Below are positions 1 through 7,858 of a stretch of DNA of 10,286 bases, piece after piece. Under the pieces are notes generated by a model. The model did not search any database. It saw only the letters and a list, made by a program, of their open reading frames with translations, and was not told the origin of the DNA. The translations under genes were made by a program, and so were the position numbers. Numbering within the stretch: position 1 is the first letter of the stretch; every line of letters starts with the position of its first letter. The DNA is from Bacteroidales bacterium (GTDB lineage Bacteria > Bacteroidota > Bacteroidia > Bacteroidales > P3), in NCBI GenBank assembly GCA_012837565.1, contig DUQY01000270.1, positions 1 to 10,286 on the forward strand. Direction: 5' to 3'.

Positions 1-3000
1 CTTTACAAATGCAATAGCACTTAGAGATATTTATGGTAGTATTGAAATAATGAAGAATGACATTTACCTCCAAGCAGGAAACAAACCCAGAACAGGACTT
101 TTCTTAAGAAGAGTATTTACATCTATGCTTGAACCCCTACAAGTTGTAAACAATTCAATTTCAATAAGCGGGCCTTATACAAACACAGGAATAAACTCTG
201 TTGGTATAGATTTAGATTCTATTTACTATGCTAAAATCTACTATAATACAGTTAAGGTTAGAGCTAGTAATAATAGTGCTATATCTAAATCATTATCAGT
301 AGGAATGAGATGTGAAGATCTTAAAATTATAAATAACAACCTAGATAATGCTGGAAAAGGATATGCATATTATGTTAATACTCCAGGGACTCAAATTACT
401 GCATCAAACAATAATAACTACACCTCAAATGGATTTTCACCTGTATTTTGGGTAGGACCAAAACAAACCTTAGATCTTCTTCAAGCTGCAAACTCACAGG
501 ATGCTCTTTCGGAAATGGTCAATAATCCGTTTTATAATGATTCATTACTTAGCCTAACCTATCCTTCCGACATTGTTAGAAAGGCTGAACCTTTAGATGA
601 CTACTCAACAGATATACTAGGTAATAACAGACCATTATCTCCACGACCAACAATTGGAGCTTATGAATATCTTTTCTCAAAAATAGATTGCGGACCAACA
701 GATATATTAAGTCCTGATAGAACAATTAAATATGTTGAAAATCAACCTTTGAATGTTCAAGTTAGAGTTAAGAACTTTGGTTTATATGGTATAGATACAA
801 TAAAGGTAACTGCAATATTAAAATATAAGTCAGATACTAATCATATTATTCAGTCTATTAACCAAACCTTTATTCATAGTCTTAGCTCACTAGAATCAAA
901 CGATGTTACTCTTTCAAGTCCTTTATATCCACCTCTACATTTTAAAAATGTAAACGACTCACTTTTCCTTTGTGTATTTACAAACTTAAATGGAGATTCA
1001 ATCCAAACCAATGACACTATTACAGTGAATTTCCAAACCATTCCTGCTACTAACATTCAAGTTATTAACACATTGCCAATATCGGAAAGATGTCAACTAT
1101 ATCAAACTCAAATTGCAATGACAATTAAGAGTATTGGAGAGAGTGCTATAACCAATGCCGACTCTGTTTGGTTAAGATACGAGGTTTATGAAAGACCTGA
1201 TTTGTTTGCAAAAGAACTCTTAAGGTTCCCATACGATGATGGTACTACAAGTCATACATCTCTTCAAAAAGGCCAACAAATTGTCTATACATTTAACAAA
1301 ACTGCAAACTTCTACCCTCAAGGACTTAATGACACAATATGGAGACTAAGATCAATCTCATCTTCTAAGAATGATAATGTAAAGGTAAATGACACATCTT
1401 TGTTTATAAATGTAAATTCTCGAGTTTCCCCGGCAGCTCCAATCACTCACGACACATCAATACATTATGGCACTTGGGCACAACCTTGGGCTAGTCAAGT
1501 TAATAATTTAGCAATTAAATGGTTTGCTGACTCAACCCTTGCCGACCCTTTCTATGCTCCTAATCAATATGCTGCTTCAACAAAATACAAAACAACACAG
1601 TTATTTGTTGACTCAACTTATTATCTAAGAGTTAATTTAACTCAATCATTCCCTTGCAAAAGTAATTTTACGCCTATTAAGGTTACAATGAAACCTCGTT
1701 CTCCAATTGACGGAGCATGTATAGGACTAGAAGGACAAGGTCCAACAGAACCTCCTTTAGACGGATGGGTATATATGACAGAGGCTGATACAATTAAAGT
1801 AAAGGTTTCTAACTATGGAACCATGCCTATTCAAAACTTTAATATAACATATAGCATACAAAAATCAAGTCCTGCCAACTCACCAATAATTAATGTAACT
1901 GAACAATGTACTACTGCTATTCAACCAGATCAATCATTTATTTACAGATTTGACTCATTAGCTGATTTCACAGGAACATCTTCATTTAAAATTAGAGCAT
2001 GGGTTGATGTATTAAATGATGCAACAGCAATTAATGACACTTCAGGCATTTGGCTTGTTAAACCTAAGAATGGAAGCACAATTTACCCTCCAAGCACCTC
2101 TAGCAATGCAGCATCTTTAGATATTACTAGGGTTCAATTAGGAAACATGGACAACTCTTCTAATAACTCAGGACTAATATACACTGATTTCACAGAAATA
2201 ATTAATCCAGTTGTTTTATTTAAAGGAATCTATGACTCAATTTATATAAAAGCAGAAAAACCTTCAAGTCTTATAGTAGAGCATGAGATAGGTGGAGCTG
2301 TTGGAGTATTTATAGACTGGAATAGAAATGGTATCTTTGAATCAACCGAAAGGGTATTCAGCGATACTATTTGGTCATCAGGAATTGCAAAGGGAAGAAT
2401 TATTGTTCCTTCAAACACAATATCTGGTCACACAAAAATGAGAGTTATACTATGGCAAGGAAAAAACAAACTACCTGCTTTTGATGGAGATGCTCAACCT
2501 CCATTCGGAGAAGTTGAAGATTATAAGGTTTTAATAAGAAACACTTGGCCAATAAATGCTGAGTTAGTTAAATTTACAAAACCAGAAACCTTCCTTTCAC
2601 AACAACAAAATGATATTAACCTTATACTTAGAAATGCAGGTACTTCTACATTAAATGCTGCAACAATAAACTGGTCAATGAATGGACAGGATGACGTATA
2701 TAATTGGACAGGCTCCCTTGCACCAGCAGATAGAGTTGAGCTGACACTAAGAGCCAATGAGACAATTCCAACTGGTCAGACAAGGTTTATTGCACATGTT
2801 AATGTAGAGGGAGACGTATATCACCAAAACGATACAATTAGAAGAAACTCCTATATACCTAAAAAATTCTTTATGCCTTATAAATGTGATTTTGATGAAG
2901 AAGGATATGATGACTTCTATGCATTTGATGCAAACCCATTACTTCCAACCAATTGTTGGGAATTTGGAACTCCAGACTCAACAAACGCAACCATACGAGG

Positions 3001-5035
3001 AGCATTTTCTGCCCCTTATTGTTGGAAGACCGTTCTAAAAGGGAAGCATCCAGCAAATAATGAAAGTATTCTCTATTCACCAATTTTCGATGGTGGTATT
3101 GTAAAAGGAGACACAATGTCATTTATGATGAGAAGAGCATTAAATACTGGCAGTTACGTGCAAGTAGAGGTTCTTAACTATCGTGGCGAATGGTCACGTC
3201 TAGGTGCAAGAAATGATGGTAATGGAATAAACTGGTATAATCATGACTCTAACTGGTTCCATCAATCAAGTGGATGGACCAAACACACCTATTCATTACA
3301 AAAACTTAATGATTTGGATAATAGCAAGTTCCAAATAAGATTTGTTTTCAGAGGAGGCGGAACAGTTAATGATGGAATTGCAATAGATGATTTCCAAATT
3401 AAAAGAGCTCTAAGGCCATTGGATGTTGGAGTTGTTAAGATTGCAGTTGAACCTACTGAACTTCCTAACTTTGGATCAACTTATTACCCTAGAATTACAA
3501 TTAGAAACTACGGTTCTGATAGCGTTACAAACTTTACAGCCTGCTATACTGCAGAGAATATGTTTATTCCTGTAACAGAAAACGTAACCCTATCAAGACC
3601 ATTAGCACCTGGGGACACTGTTGGGTATTTATTTAATACCGGACAATATGTATATGACTACCTTCCAAATCCATTTAAATTAACTGCATTTACTCGACTT
3701 AGTCCAACTGATATATATTCTGACAATGACTCTATGAGTAGAACTATTGTTATTGGACCATTGAATCAAGACGCTGCTCTAAAAACATTATTAAGTCCAC
3801 CTGAAACCGTTGTAGCTAATAGCGATGTTGAAGTAATTATTCATATAAAGAACTTAGGAATTCAAACAATTTCTAGTCTACCTGTTTACTACAAAGTTAC
3901 TGGAAAAGACTTAGTTCGTGAAGTTATTAACTTCAACCCTCCACTCTACAATAACGAAGAATACATATATCGTTTCAATACTACTTATCGTTCATCTTAC
4001 GGAGCAGTAAATCTAAGAACATGGACAGGACTCGAAGGAGACTTCTACCATGATAACGACACAATTTTCAGAAGAGTAACAGGAGCAAGCTCAACAAGAG
4101 ACCTTGAAGCTAAGTTTATAACAATTGACGACTATAACACCGATTATATTGGAGTACAACTAACCATGCAAAATAATAGCTCATTAGGGATTAACAATAT
4201 AGCTGTTGGGTACTATTATAATGGTGACAGGACAACAATGGTTGAAGAAACCTATCGTTTAGGAAACACTTTAACCGCAGGATCAACAGGGCACCATTAC
4301 TTTCAAGCAACACTACCAAAAGCAAATGCACCATATTATGGAGTATGTGGATATGTTAGAATTGCAGATGACAATAATAACGAAAATGATACAACATGTA
4401 CATTATATATTGGAAGAAGAGATGCTAAGAGTGATACCATCTACATAGAACATAACTCAAACCTAATGTCTGTTGTTCAACTAAGGGCAAGAAACATAGG
4501 AACAATTGGAGGTCCAATGACAATCAATGCAGGATATGTTTTAAATGGAGATTGGATGAACCCAGTTCGTCAAACATTTGATTGGCCTCATAACGAGCCT
4601 AATCCAAATATGATAAACTACCTAACCTTCGATAAAAAGATACCAAGAAACATGAACCAAGAATACGACATAGTTGCTTGGGTAGACTACCAATACGATG
4701 CTGACCGTTCAAATGACACAACTACCATTTACAAGACAACTGATTTAATTGGCTTAGAAACAGAAGATGAAGCAGATAAGTTCATCTTAGACCAAAACGT
4801 ACCTAACCCATTAGAACATTCAACTACCATATCATTCACCCTTCCAAGTGCTGGAAAAACAAGATTCTTCGTTGTAAACAACTTAGGAAAGTTAATAATT
4901 AACGAAAACAAAGCATACTCAGAAGGCAGACACGAAATCTATCTCGACAACCTAGACCTCCCACAAGGAATATACTATTATAACCTTGAATATGAAGGAC
5001 AGAGATTGTCAAAGAAAATGATTATCGTCAGGTAA
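1..5035 (+). CDS. Giant multidomain T9SS-secreted surface protein (5' end outside window)
   Basis: The reading frame is open to the left edge (first full codon at 2), so the gene starts upstream and the ATG at 50 is probably internal. Residues are numbered from that ATG. Residues 1-130 look like the last rungs of a right-handed beta-helix, and PTIGAYEY (200-207) resembles the tail motif of such Bacteroidota proteins. CARDB-like beta-sandwich modules follow, beginning near 213, 551, 836, 1124, 1239, 1350 and 1458, several with a V/I-x-N-x-G core and an NDT end. A GEVED domain carries DWNRNGIFE (756-764) and GEVEDY (820-825). Residues 942-1118 resemble a MAM/jelly-roll module ending in IDDFQIKR. 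Residues 1578-1661 form a type A T9SS sorting domain (NVPNP, GIYYYNL, terminal KKMIIVR), normally cleaved or used for surface attachment via lipopolysaccharide. No catalytic motif was recognised; adhesion or matrix roles are inference. An intrinsic terminator follows 25 bp after the stop. Confidence 0.9.
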   Translation, partial: FTNAIALRDIYGSIEIMKNDIYLQAGNKPRTGLFLRRVFTSMLEPLQVVNNSISISGPYTNTGINSVGIDLDSIYYAKIYYNTVKVRASNNSAISKSLSVGMRCEDLKIINNNLDNAGKGYAYYVNTPGTQITASNNNNYTSNGFSPVFWVGPKQTLDLLQAANSQDALSEMVNNPFYNDSLLSLTYPSDIVRKAEPLDDYSTDILGNNRPLSPRPTIGAYEYLFSKIDCGPTDILSPDRTIKYVENQPLNVQVRVKNFGLYGIDTIKVTAILKYKSDTNHIIQSINQTFIHSLSSLESNDVTLSSPLYPPLHFKNVNDSLFLCVFTNLNGDSIQTNDTITVNFQTIPATNIQVINTLPISERCQLYQTQIAMTIKSIGESAITNADSVWLRYEVYERPDLFAKELLRFPYDDGTTSHTSLQKGQQIVYTFNKTANFYPQGLNDTIWRLRSISSSKNDNVKVNDTSLFINVNSRVSPAAPITHDTSIHYGTWAQPWASQVNNLAIKWFADSTLADPFYAPNQYAASTKYKTTQLFVDSTYYLRVNLTQSFPCKSNFTPIKVTMKPRSPIDGACIGLEGQGPTEPPLDGWVYMTEADTIKVKVSNYGTMPIQNFNITYSIQKSSPANSPIINVTEQCTTAIQPDQSFIYRFDSLADFTGTSSFKIRAWVDVLNDATAINDTSGIWLVKPKNGSTIYPPSTSSNAASLDITRVQLGNMDNSSNNSGLIYTDFTEIINPVVLFKGIYDSIYIKAEKPSSLIVEHEIGGAVGVFIDWNRNGIFESTERVFSDTIWSSGIAKGRIIVPSNTISGHTKMRVILWQGKNKLPAFDGDAQPPFGEVEDYKVLIRNTWPINAELVKFTKPETFLSQQQNDINLILRNAGTSTLNAATINWSMNGQDDVYNWTGSLAPADRVELTLRANETIPTGQTRFIAHVNVEGDVYHQNDTIRRNSYIPKKFFMPYKCDFDEEGYDDFYAFDANPLLPTNCWEFGTPDSTNATIRGAFSAPYCWKTVLKGKHPANNESILYSPIFDGGIVKGDTMSFMMRRALNTGSYVQVEVLNYRGEWSRLGARNDGNGINWYNHDSNWFHQSSGWTKHTYSLQKLNDLDNSKFQIRFVFRGGGTVNDGIAIDDFQIKRALRPLDVGVVKIAVEPTELPNFGSTYYPRITIRNYGSDSVTNFTACYTAENMFIPVTENVTLSRPLAPGDTVGYLFNTGQYVYDYLPNPFKLTAFTRLSPTDIYSDNDSMSRTIVIGPLNQDAALKTLLSPPETVVANSDVEVIIHIKNLGIQTISSLPVYYKVTGKDLVREVINFNPPLYNNEEYIYRFNTTYRSSYGAVNLRTWTGLEGDFYHDNDTIFRRVTGASSTRDLEAKFITIDDYNTDYIGVQLTMQNNSSLGINNIAVGYYYNGDRTTMVEETYRLGNTLTAGSTGHHYFQATLPKANAPYYGVCGYVRIADDNNNENDTTCTLYIGRRDAKSDTIYIEHNSNLMSVVQLRARNIGTIGGPMTINAGYVLNGDWMNPVRQTFDWPHNEPNPNMINYLTFDKKIPRNMNQEYDIVAWVDYQYDADRSNDTTTIYKTTDLIGLETEDEADKFILDQNVPNPLEHSTTISFTLPSAGKTRFFVVNNLGKLIINENKAYSEGRHEIYLDNLDLPQGIYYYNLEYEGQRLSKKMIIVR

Positions 5036-5060
5036 CATAACATCAAAACTCACACAATAA

Positions 5061-5095
5061 AGAGACGAAGCCAAGAAAACTTCGTCTCTTTTCTT
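5061..5095 (+). terminator. Intrinsic terminator of the giant surface-protein gene
   Basis: AGAGACGAAG (5061-5070) pairs perfectly with CTTCGTCTCT (5080-5089). The 10-bp stem has a 9-nt loop and is followed by a T-rich tail. It starts 25 bp after the stop codon at 5035. Only the right arm of this hairpin is found again at 5629-5638. Confidence 0.9.
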
Positions 5096-5111
5096 TTTAT
5101 ATCAATATATT
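5080..5111 (+). repeat. Direct repeat block A, first copy
   Basis: This 32-bp block consists of the terminator right arm, its T tail and an AT-rich run ending ATCAATATATT. It matches 5629-5660 at 30 of 32 positions in the same orientation. Beyond the 32 bp, a weaker similarity continues (GATTATGCAACA against GCATTATGGCAACA). Confidence 0.75.
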
Positions 5112-5151
5112 CCAGACTTTGATTATGCAACACCCAAAAATCTATTTCAGA

Positions 5152-5177
5152 AGTTATAATAATTTTATATGGCGATT
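5152..5177 (+). repeat. Direct repeat block B, first copy
   Basis: This 26-bp block begins AGTTATAATAATT and ends ATATGGCGATT. It matches 5566-5591 at 22 of 26 positions in the same orientation, and weaker similarity continues about 35 bp further on both sides of the comparison. Together with block A it shows an old duplication or rearrangement in this interval. Confidence 0.6.
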
Positions 5178-5223
5178 AATTGAAAAATACAGTAAAAAGA
5201 CTTGTCCAAATCAGTAGTAAATC

Positions 5224-5252
5224 TTTGTGAAAAAAGACTTGATATAAATTTG
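5224..5252 (+). promoter_or_regulatory. Possible Bacteroidota promoter inside the array
   Basis: TTTG (5224-5227) lies 17 bp before TAAATTTG (5245-5252), which fits the Bacteroidota -33/-7 pattern TTTG and TAnnTTTG. Transcription would start near 5259 and meet the hairpin with its T tail at 5311-5354, giving a product of roughly 95 nt. A second TAAATTTG at 5287-5294 has no matching -33 element. AT-rich sequence makes chance matches likely. Confidence 0.25.
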
Positions 5253-5397
5253 AAAAAGTGGGATATAAATTAAAAAAGGTGGGACATAAATTTGAAAAGA
5301 CGGCGTCTTAATGAAACGCTGTTTTAATTTCCTGAAACAGCGTTTCATTTTTTTAAAACAGCGTTTCAGTAAATTATTACAGCGTTTTAATTTTGCG
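5230..5397 (+). repeat. Period-21 tandem array, about 8 diverged units
   Basis: Cutting the sequence every 21 bp from 5230 gives eight units in register. Units 1-3 (5230-5292) are A-rich and share ATAAATT ends. Unit 4 (5293-5313) is transitional. Units 5-8 (starts 5314, 5335, 5356, 5377) share an 11-bp pseudo-palindrome at the unit start: AAACGCTGTTT, AAACAGCGTTT twice, and TTACAGCGTTT. The strict spacing of two helical turns puts the four cores on one face of the DNA. Flanking AAAGACG (5296-5302) and CGTCTTT (5396-5402) are inverted and enclose the core half. It could be an operator array or a decaying minisatellite. Confidence 0.65.
5311..5354 (+). terminator. Hairpin plus T7, terminator-like, inside the array
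   Basis: ATGAAACGCTGTTT (5311-5324) is perfectly complementary to AAACAGCGTTTCAT (5335-5348). The 14-bp stem has a 10-nt loop and is followed by seven T (5348-5354, the first of them within the stem). This has the form of an intrinsic terminator, but no gene ends just upstream, since the surface-protein gene already has its own terminator. It may close a short transcript started inside the array or may simply come from inverted copies of the repeat core. Confidence 0.5.
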
Positions 5398-5565
5398 TCT
5401 TTACTCTAAACCCCTTTTGTGATAATAAATGCTCTCTAAGCTTGCCAAAACTCATTTTATTGTTGATAAGTATATCATCATTGACTTACAAGTAACCCTA
5501 AAACTACTTGGGGATGGGAGTGTTTTAAGTAATTTTACTTTGCGAGAATCTGAAATCTGTCCAAA

Positions 5566-5591
5566 AGCTATAATAATCTGATATGGTGATT
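5566..5591 (+). repeat. Direct repeat block B', second copy
   Basis: This is the diverged copy of 5152-5177 with 22 of 26 bases the same. Here block B' precedes block A', whereas the first pair is in the order A then B. Confidence 0.6.
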
Positions 5592-5628
5592 GATACAAAG
5601 TATGGAAAAAGATTAGTCATAGTAAGTA

Positions 5629-5660
5629 CTTCGTCTCTTTTCATTTTAAATCAATATATT
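5629..5660 (+). repeat. Direct repeat block A', second copy without the terminator left arm
   Basis: This block matches 5080-5111 at 30 of 32 bases. The complementary left arm AGAGACGAAG is absent upstream, so the copy cannot fold into the terminator. It lies just before the candidate promoter of the proline dehydrogenase gene. Confidence 0.75.
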
Positions 5661-5668
5661 TTCTTGCA

Positions 5669-5702
5669 TTATGGCAACAAGTCGAAAAACTTTTTAAATT
5701 TG
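5669..5702 (+). promoter_or_regulatory. Candidate promoter of the proline dehydrogenase gene
   Basis: TAAATTTG (5695-5702) matches the Bacteroidota -7 consensus TAnnTTTG and lies 43 bp before the ATG. TTATGG at 5669-5674 is a weak -33 candidate at a plausible distance. The implied start is near 5709, giving an A-rich leader of under 40 nt with no Shine-Dalgarno sequence, as is usual in this phylum. Confidence 0.45.
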
Positions 5703-5745
5703 CAAAAGATAGACAATAGAAATAATAATAAGAAAAAAATATAAT

Positions 5746-6933
5746 ATGGACATAACGCATAAAATAATTGATTTTAATAACTCAGAAATATCATTTAAAA
5801 ACAAGAAAAACAAAGAGCTAAGAGAAGCATACCTACTTTTCAAAGTAATGAATAATCCATTTATGGTAAAAATGGGAAAGCACCTAACAAACTTCGCCTT
5901 CTCAATTCACCTACCTATTGAATGGATTATTAGAAATACAATATATAAATACTTTGTAGGAGGGAGCTCCATTGAAGACTGTGCAAAAACTATTGACAAA
6001 CTAAGTGCAAGAAAAGTAGGAACCATACTCGATTATGCAGCAGAGGGAGAAGAAAAAGAAGAATTCTTCGACAACACATTTGAGCAAGTAATGAAAACCA
6101 TAGACTTTGCACACAAACACAAGAATATACCATTTAGCGTATTTAAAGTAACAGGAATAGGACGATTTGATTTATTTGTGAAAGTAAGCGAAAACCAAGA
6201 ACTGACAGAAGAAGAAACCAAAGAATATGAAAGATTTGAAAACAGAGTAAAATCAATATTTGAAAAAGGAGATCAACTAAACATACCAATACTAGTAGAT
6301 GCCGAACACTCATGGATACAACCAATGCTAGACAAAATGGTGATGAAATACATGGCAATATATAATAAAGAAAAAGCAATAGTACAAAACACCTACCAAA
6401 TGTATCGTCATGACAGCTGCCAGAGGCTAAGAGACCACCATAAGATGGCACTTGAGGGCAAGTTCAAGTTCGGACTTAAAATAGTTCGTGGAGCATATAT
6501 GGAAATTGAAAGAAAAAGAGCGCAAGAAAAGAATTACCCATCCCCTATCCAGCCCGACAAAGGTGCAACCGACAGAGACTTCAACAACATGACAAAATAC
6601 CTAATTGAAAACGTCGACACAATAGACTTCATGGTAGCAACCCATAACGAAGGAAGCTCGGCCCTACTTGCCAAACTAATACAAGAGCATAACCTCCCAA
6701 AAGACCACCCTTCCATATATTTCTCACAACTCTATGGTATGAGCGACCATATAACCAACAACTTAGCCGACCGAGGCTATAACGTAGTAAAATACGTTCC
6801 CTATGGTGAAGTAAAAACCATGATGCCCTACCTATTCCGAAGAGCAGAAGAAAACTCCTCAGTAAAGGGACAAACCTCAAGAGAGTTAAACCTTATATCG
6901 GGCGAAATAAAAAGAAGGAAACAAAACAAATAA
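5746..6933 (+). CDS. Proline dehydrogenase (monofunctional, FAD-dependent)
   Basis: This 395-residue protein oxidises L-proline to delta-1-pyrroline-5-carboxylate with FAD and passes electrons to the quinone pool, the first step in using proline as carbon and nitrogen source. Conserved PRODH barrel motifs appear in order: IVRGAY (246-251), a P-rich segment with TD (275-276), THNE (299-302), FSQLYGMSD (326-334), KYVPYG (349-354) and RRAEEN (365-370). The two arginines correspond to the proline-carboxylate-binding pair of E. coli PutA. No P5C dehydrogenase domain is present, so this is the one-domain form and the partner enzyme lies elsewhere. The ATG at 5746 is preceded by an A-rich leader without a Shine-Dalgarno site. 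The HAD gene begins 45 bp downstream with no terminator between. Codons favour AAA, GAA and C- or A-ending triplets, unlike the next gene. The family call is firm; membrane association is inferred from the family. Confidence 0.95.
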   Translation: MDITHKIIDFNNSEISFKNKKNKELREAYLLFKVMNNPFMVKMGKHLTNFAFSIHLPIEWIIRNTIYKYFVGGSSIEDCAKTIDKLSARKVGTILDYAAEGEEKEEFFDNTFEQVMKTIDFAHKHKNIPFSVFKVTGIGRFDLFVKVSENQELTEEETKEYERFENRVKSIFEKGDQLNIPILVDAEHSWIQPMLDKMVMKYMAIYNKEKAIVQNTYQMYRHDSCQRLRDHHKMALEGKFKFGLKIVRGAYMEIERKRAQEKNYPSPIQPDKGATDRDFNNMTKYLIENVDTIDFMVATHNEGSSALLAKLIQEHNLPKDHPSIYFSQLYGMSDHITNNLADRGYNVVKYVPYGEVKTMMPYLFRRAEENSSVKGQTSRELNLISGEIKRRKQNK

Positions 6934-6951
6934 GCCATTTATATAACTCTT

Positions 6952-6970
6952 CGTTTCAGTAATTTAATAC
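6952..6970 (+). repeat. Dispersed copy of an array segment before the HAD gene
   Basis: CGTTTCAGTAATTTAATAC lies between the proline dehydrogenase stop and the HAD start, ending 8 bp before the ATG. It matches 5362-5380 inside the period-21 array at 17 of 19 bases. It may be a shared regulatory site, or a chance match in AT-rich sequence. Confidence 0.35.
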
Positions 6971-6978
6971 AATACATT

Positions 6979-7845
6979 ATGATAACAAATAACCCTATTG
7001 TGGCATTAGTTTATGATTTTGATGGGACGCTTTCGCCTGGGAATATGCAAGAGTTTGGATTTATTAGGGCTTTGGGGCAGGATGCTAAGGAGTTTTGGAA
7101 AAAGAATACTAAGATGTCGGTGGAGAATGATGCGAGTCATATTCTTTGTTATATGAACCTGATGGTCAGGGAGGCTAAAGAGAAGGGTATTTCCTTAAAG
7201 AAGGAGTCTTTTCAGGCATTTGGTAGGGATATTGAGCTATTTGAGGGGGTGAAAGAGTGGTTTGATTTGGTTAATGCTTATGGTAAGGAGAAGGGCTTGG
7301 AGATTAAGCATTATATTAATTCTTCGGGTTTGAAGGAGATGATTGAGGGAACGACTATTGCTAAGGAGTTTGAGGCTATTTATGCTTGTTCTTTTCTTTA
7401 TGATGATCAGGGAAAGGCTTTCTGGCCGGCTATTGCTGTGGATTATACTACCAAGACTCAGTTTCTTTTTAAGATAAATAAGGGGATTAAGAGTGTTAGT
7501 GATAATATTGCAATTAATGAGTTTGTTGCAGAAGAGGATAGGCATGTTCCTTTTAAGAAGATGATATATTTTGGTGATGGAGAAACGGATATTCCTTCCA
7601 TGAAATTGGTTAAAGATCATGGTGGTCATTCTATTGCGGTTTATACTCCAGAAGATATTGAGAAGAAACTAATAGCTGAGAAACTAATCTTAGAGAATAG
7701 AGTTAATTTTGTCTGTCCTGCTGATTATTCTAAAGATAAAGAAATATTCAAGGTTGTTGCTACCATTATTGATAAGATAAGGTCTGATTTTGATTTCGAA
7801 AACTTAGAGAAAACTCATAAAGCAAATGCTGTCAAAACTAAATAA
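6979..7845 (+). CDS. HAD-superfamily phosphatase, phosphoserine phosphatase-like
   Basis: This 288-residue protein carries the four motifs of haloacid dehalogenase-type phosphatases. Motif I is DFDGT (13-17), with D13 the expected nucleophile and D15 the acid/base. Motif II is NSSG (114-117). The motif III lysine is probably K159 or K165 in TKTQFLFKINKG. Motif IV is GDGETD (199-204), with D200 and D204 as metal ligands. A helical cap insertion lies between motifs I and II, so it is a C1-type enzyme. The substrate cannot be told from sequence; phosphoserine phosphatase is only the nearest familiar relative. It follows the proline dehydrogenase gene by 45 bp and is probably cotranscribed, ending at the shared bidirectional terminator. 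The first two thirds use AAG, GAG and G- or T-ending codons heavily, while the last third returns to A-rich usage. Confidence 0.87.
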   Translation: MITNNPIVALVYDFDGTLSPGNMQEFGFIRALGQDAKEFWKKNTKMSVENDASHILCYMNLMVREAKEKGISLKKESFQAFGRDIELFEGVKEWFDLVNAYGKEKGLEIKHYINSSGLKEMIEGTTIAKEFEAIYACSFLYDDQGKAFWPAIAVDYTTKTQFLFKINKGIKSVSDNIAINEFVAEEDRHVPFKKMIYFGDGETDIPSMKLVKDHGGHSIAVYTPEDIEKKLIAEKLILENRVNFVCPADYSKDKEIFKVVATIIDKIRSDFDFENLEKTHKANAVKTK

Positions 7846-7858
7846 TTCTAAGACATGA

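Larger units (their letters stand above)
5036..5745. other. 710-bp non-coding interval with repeats
   Basis: No credible coding region was seen on either strand between the surface-protein gene and the proline dehydrogenase gene. In order it holds the terminator at 5061-5095, block A (5080-5111), block B (5152-5177), a period-21 array (5230-5397), an unassigned stretch (5403-5565) with only short palindromes such as AAGTAATTTTACTT (5527-5540), diverged copies B' (5566-5591) and A' (5629-5660), and a candidate promoter at 5669-5702. No tRNA, transposase remnant or recognisable riboswitch was found. The length and repeat content suggest a decayed insertion or a regulatory locus, but the sequence alone does not decide. 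Confidence 0.7.

Noticed and set aside
5314..5397. Repeated AAACAGCGTTTC cores looking like a small CRISPR array
   Set aside because: The cores are only 11-12 bp, with a 21-bp total period and about 9-bp gaps, one copy is in the reverse sense, and there are no cas genes nearby. CRISPR repeats and spacers are much longer.
5403..5565. Possible gene remnant or insertion-sequence scar
   Set aside because: All frames are broken by frequent stops, no transposase-like motif or flanking terminal inverted repeats could be identified, and the short palindromes are trivial.
5629..5655. Second copy of the surface-protein terminator
   Set aside because: Only the right arm and T tail are present. Without the complementary left arm no terminator hairpin forms.
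6143..6880. Several minus-strand open frames of 60-102 codons
   Set aside because: All overlap the proline dehydrogenase gene, whose conserved motifs fix the true frame. They have no domain-like features.
7237..7629. 130-codon open frame on the minus strand
   Set aside because: It is antisense to the HAD phosphatase, which has all four catalytic motifs in frame. The antisense product is low-complexity, rich in I, L, N and S.
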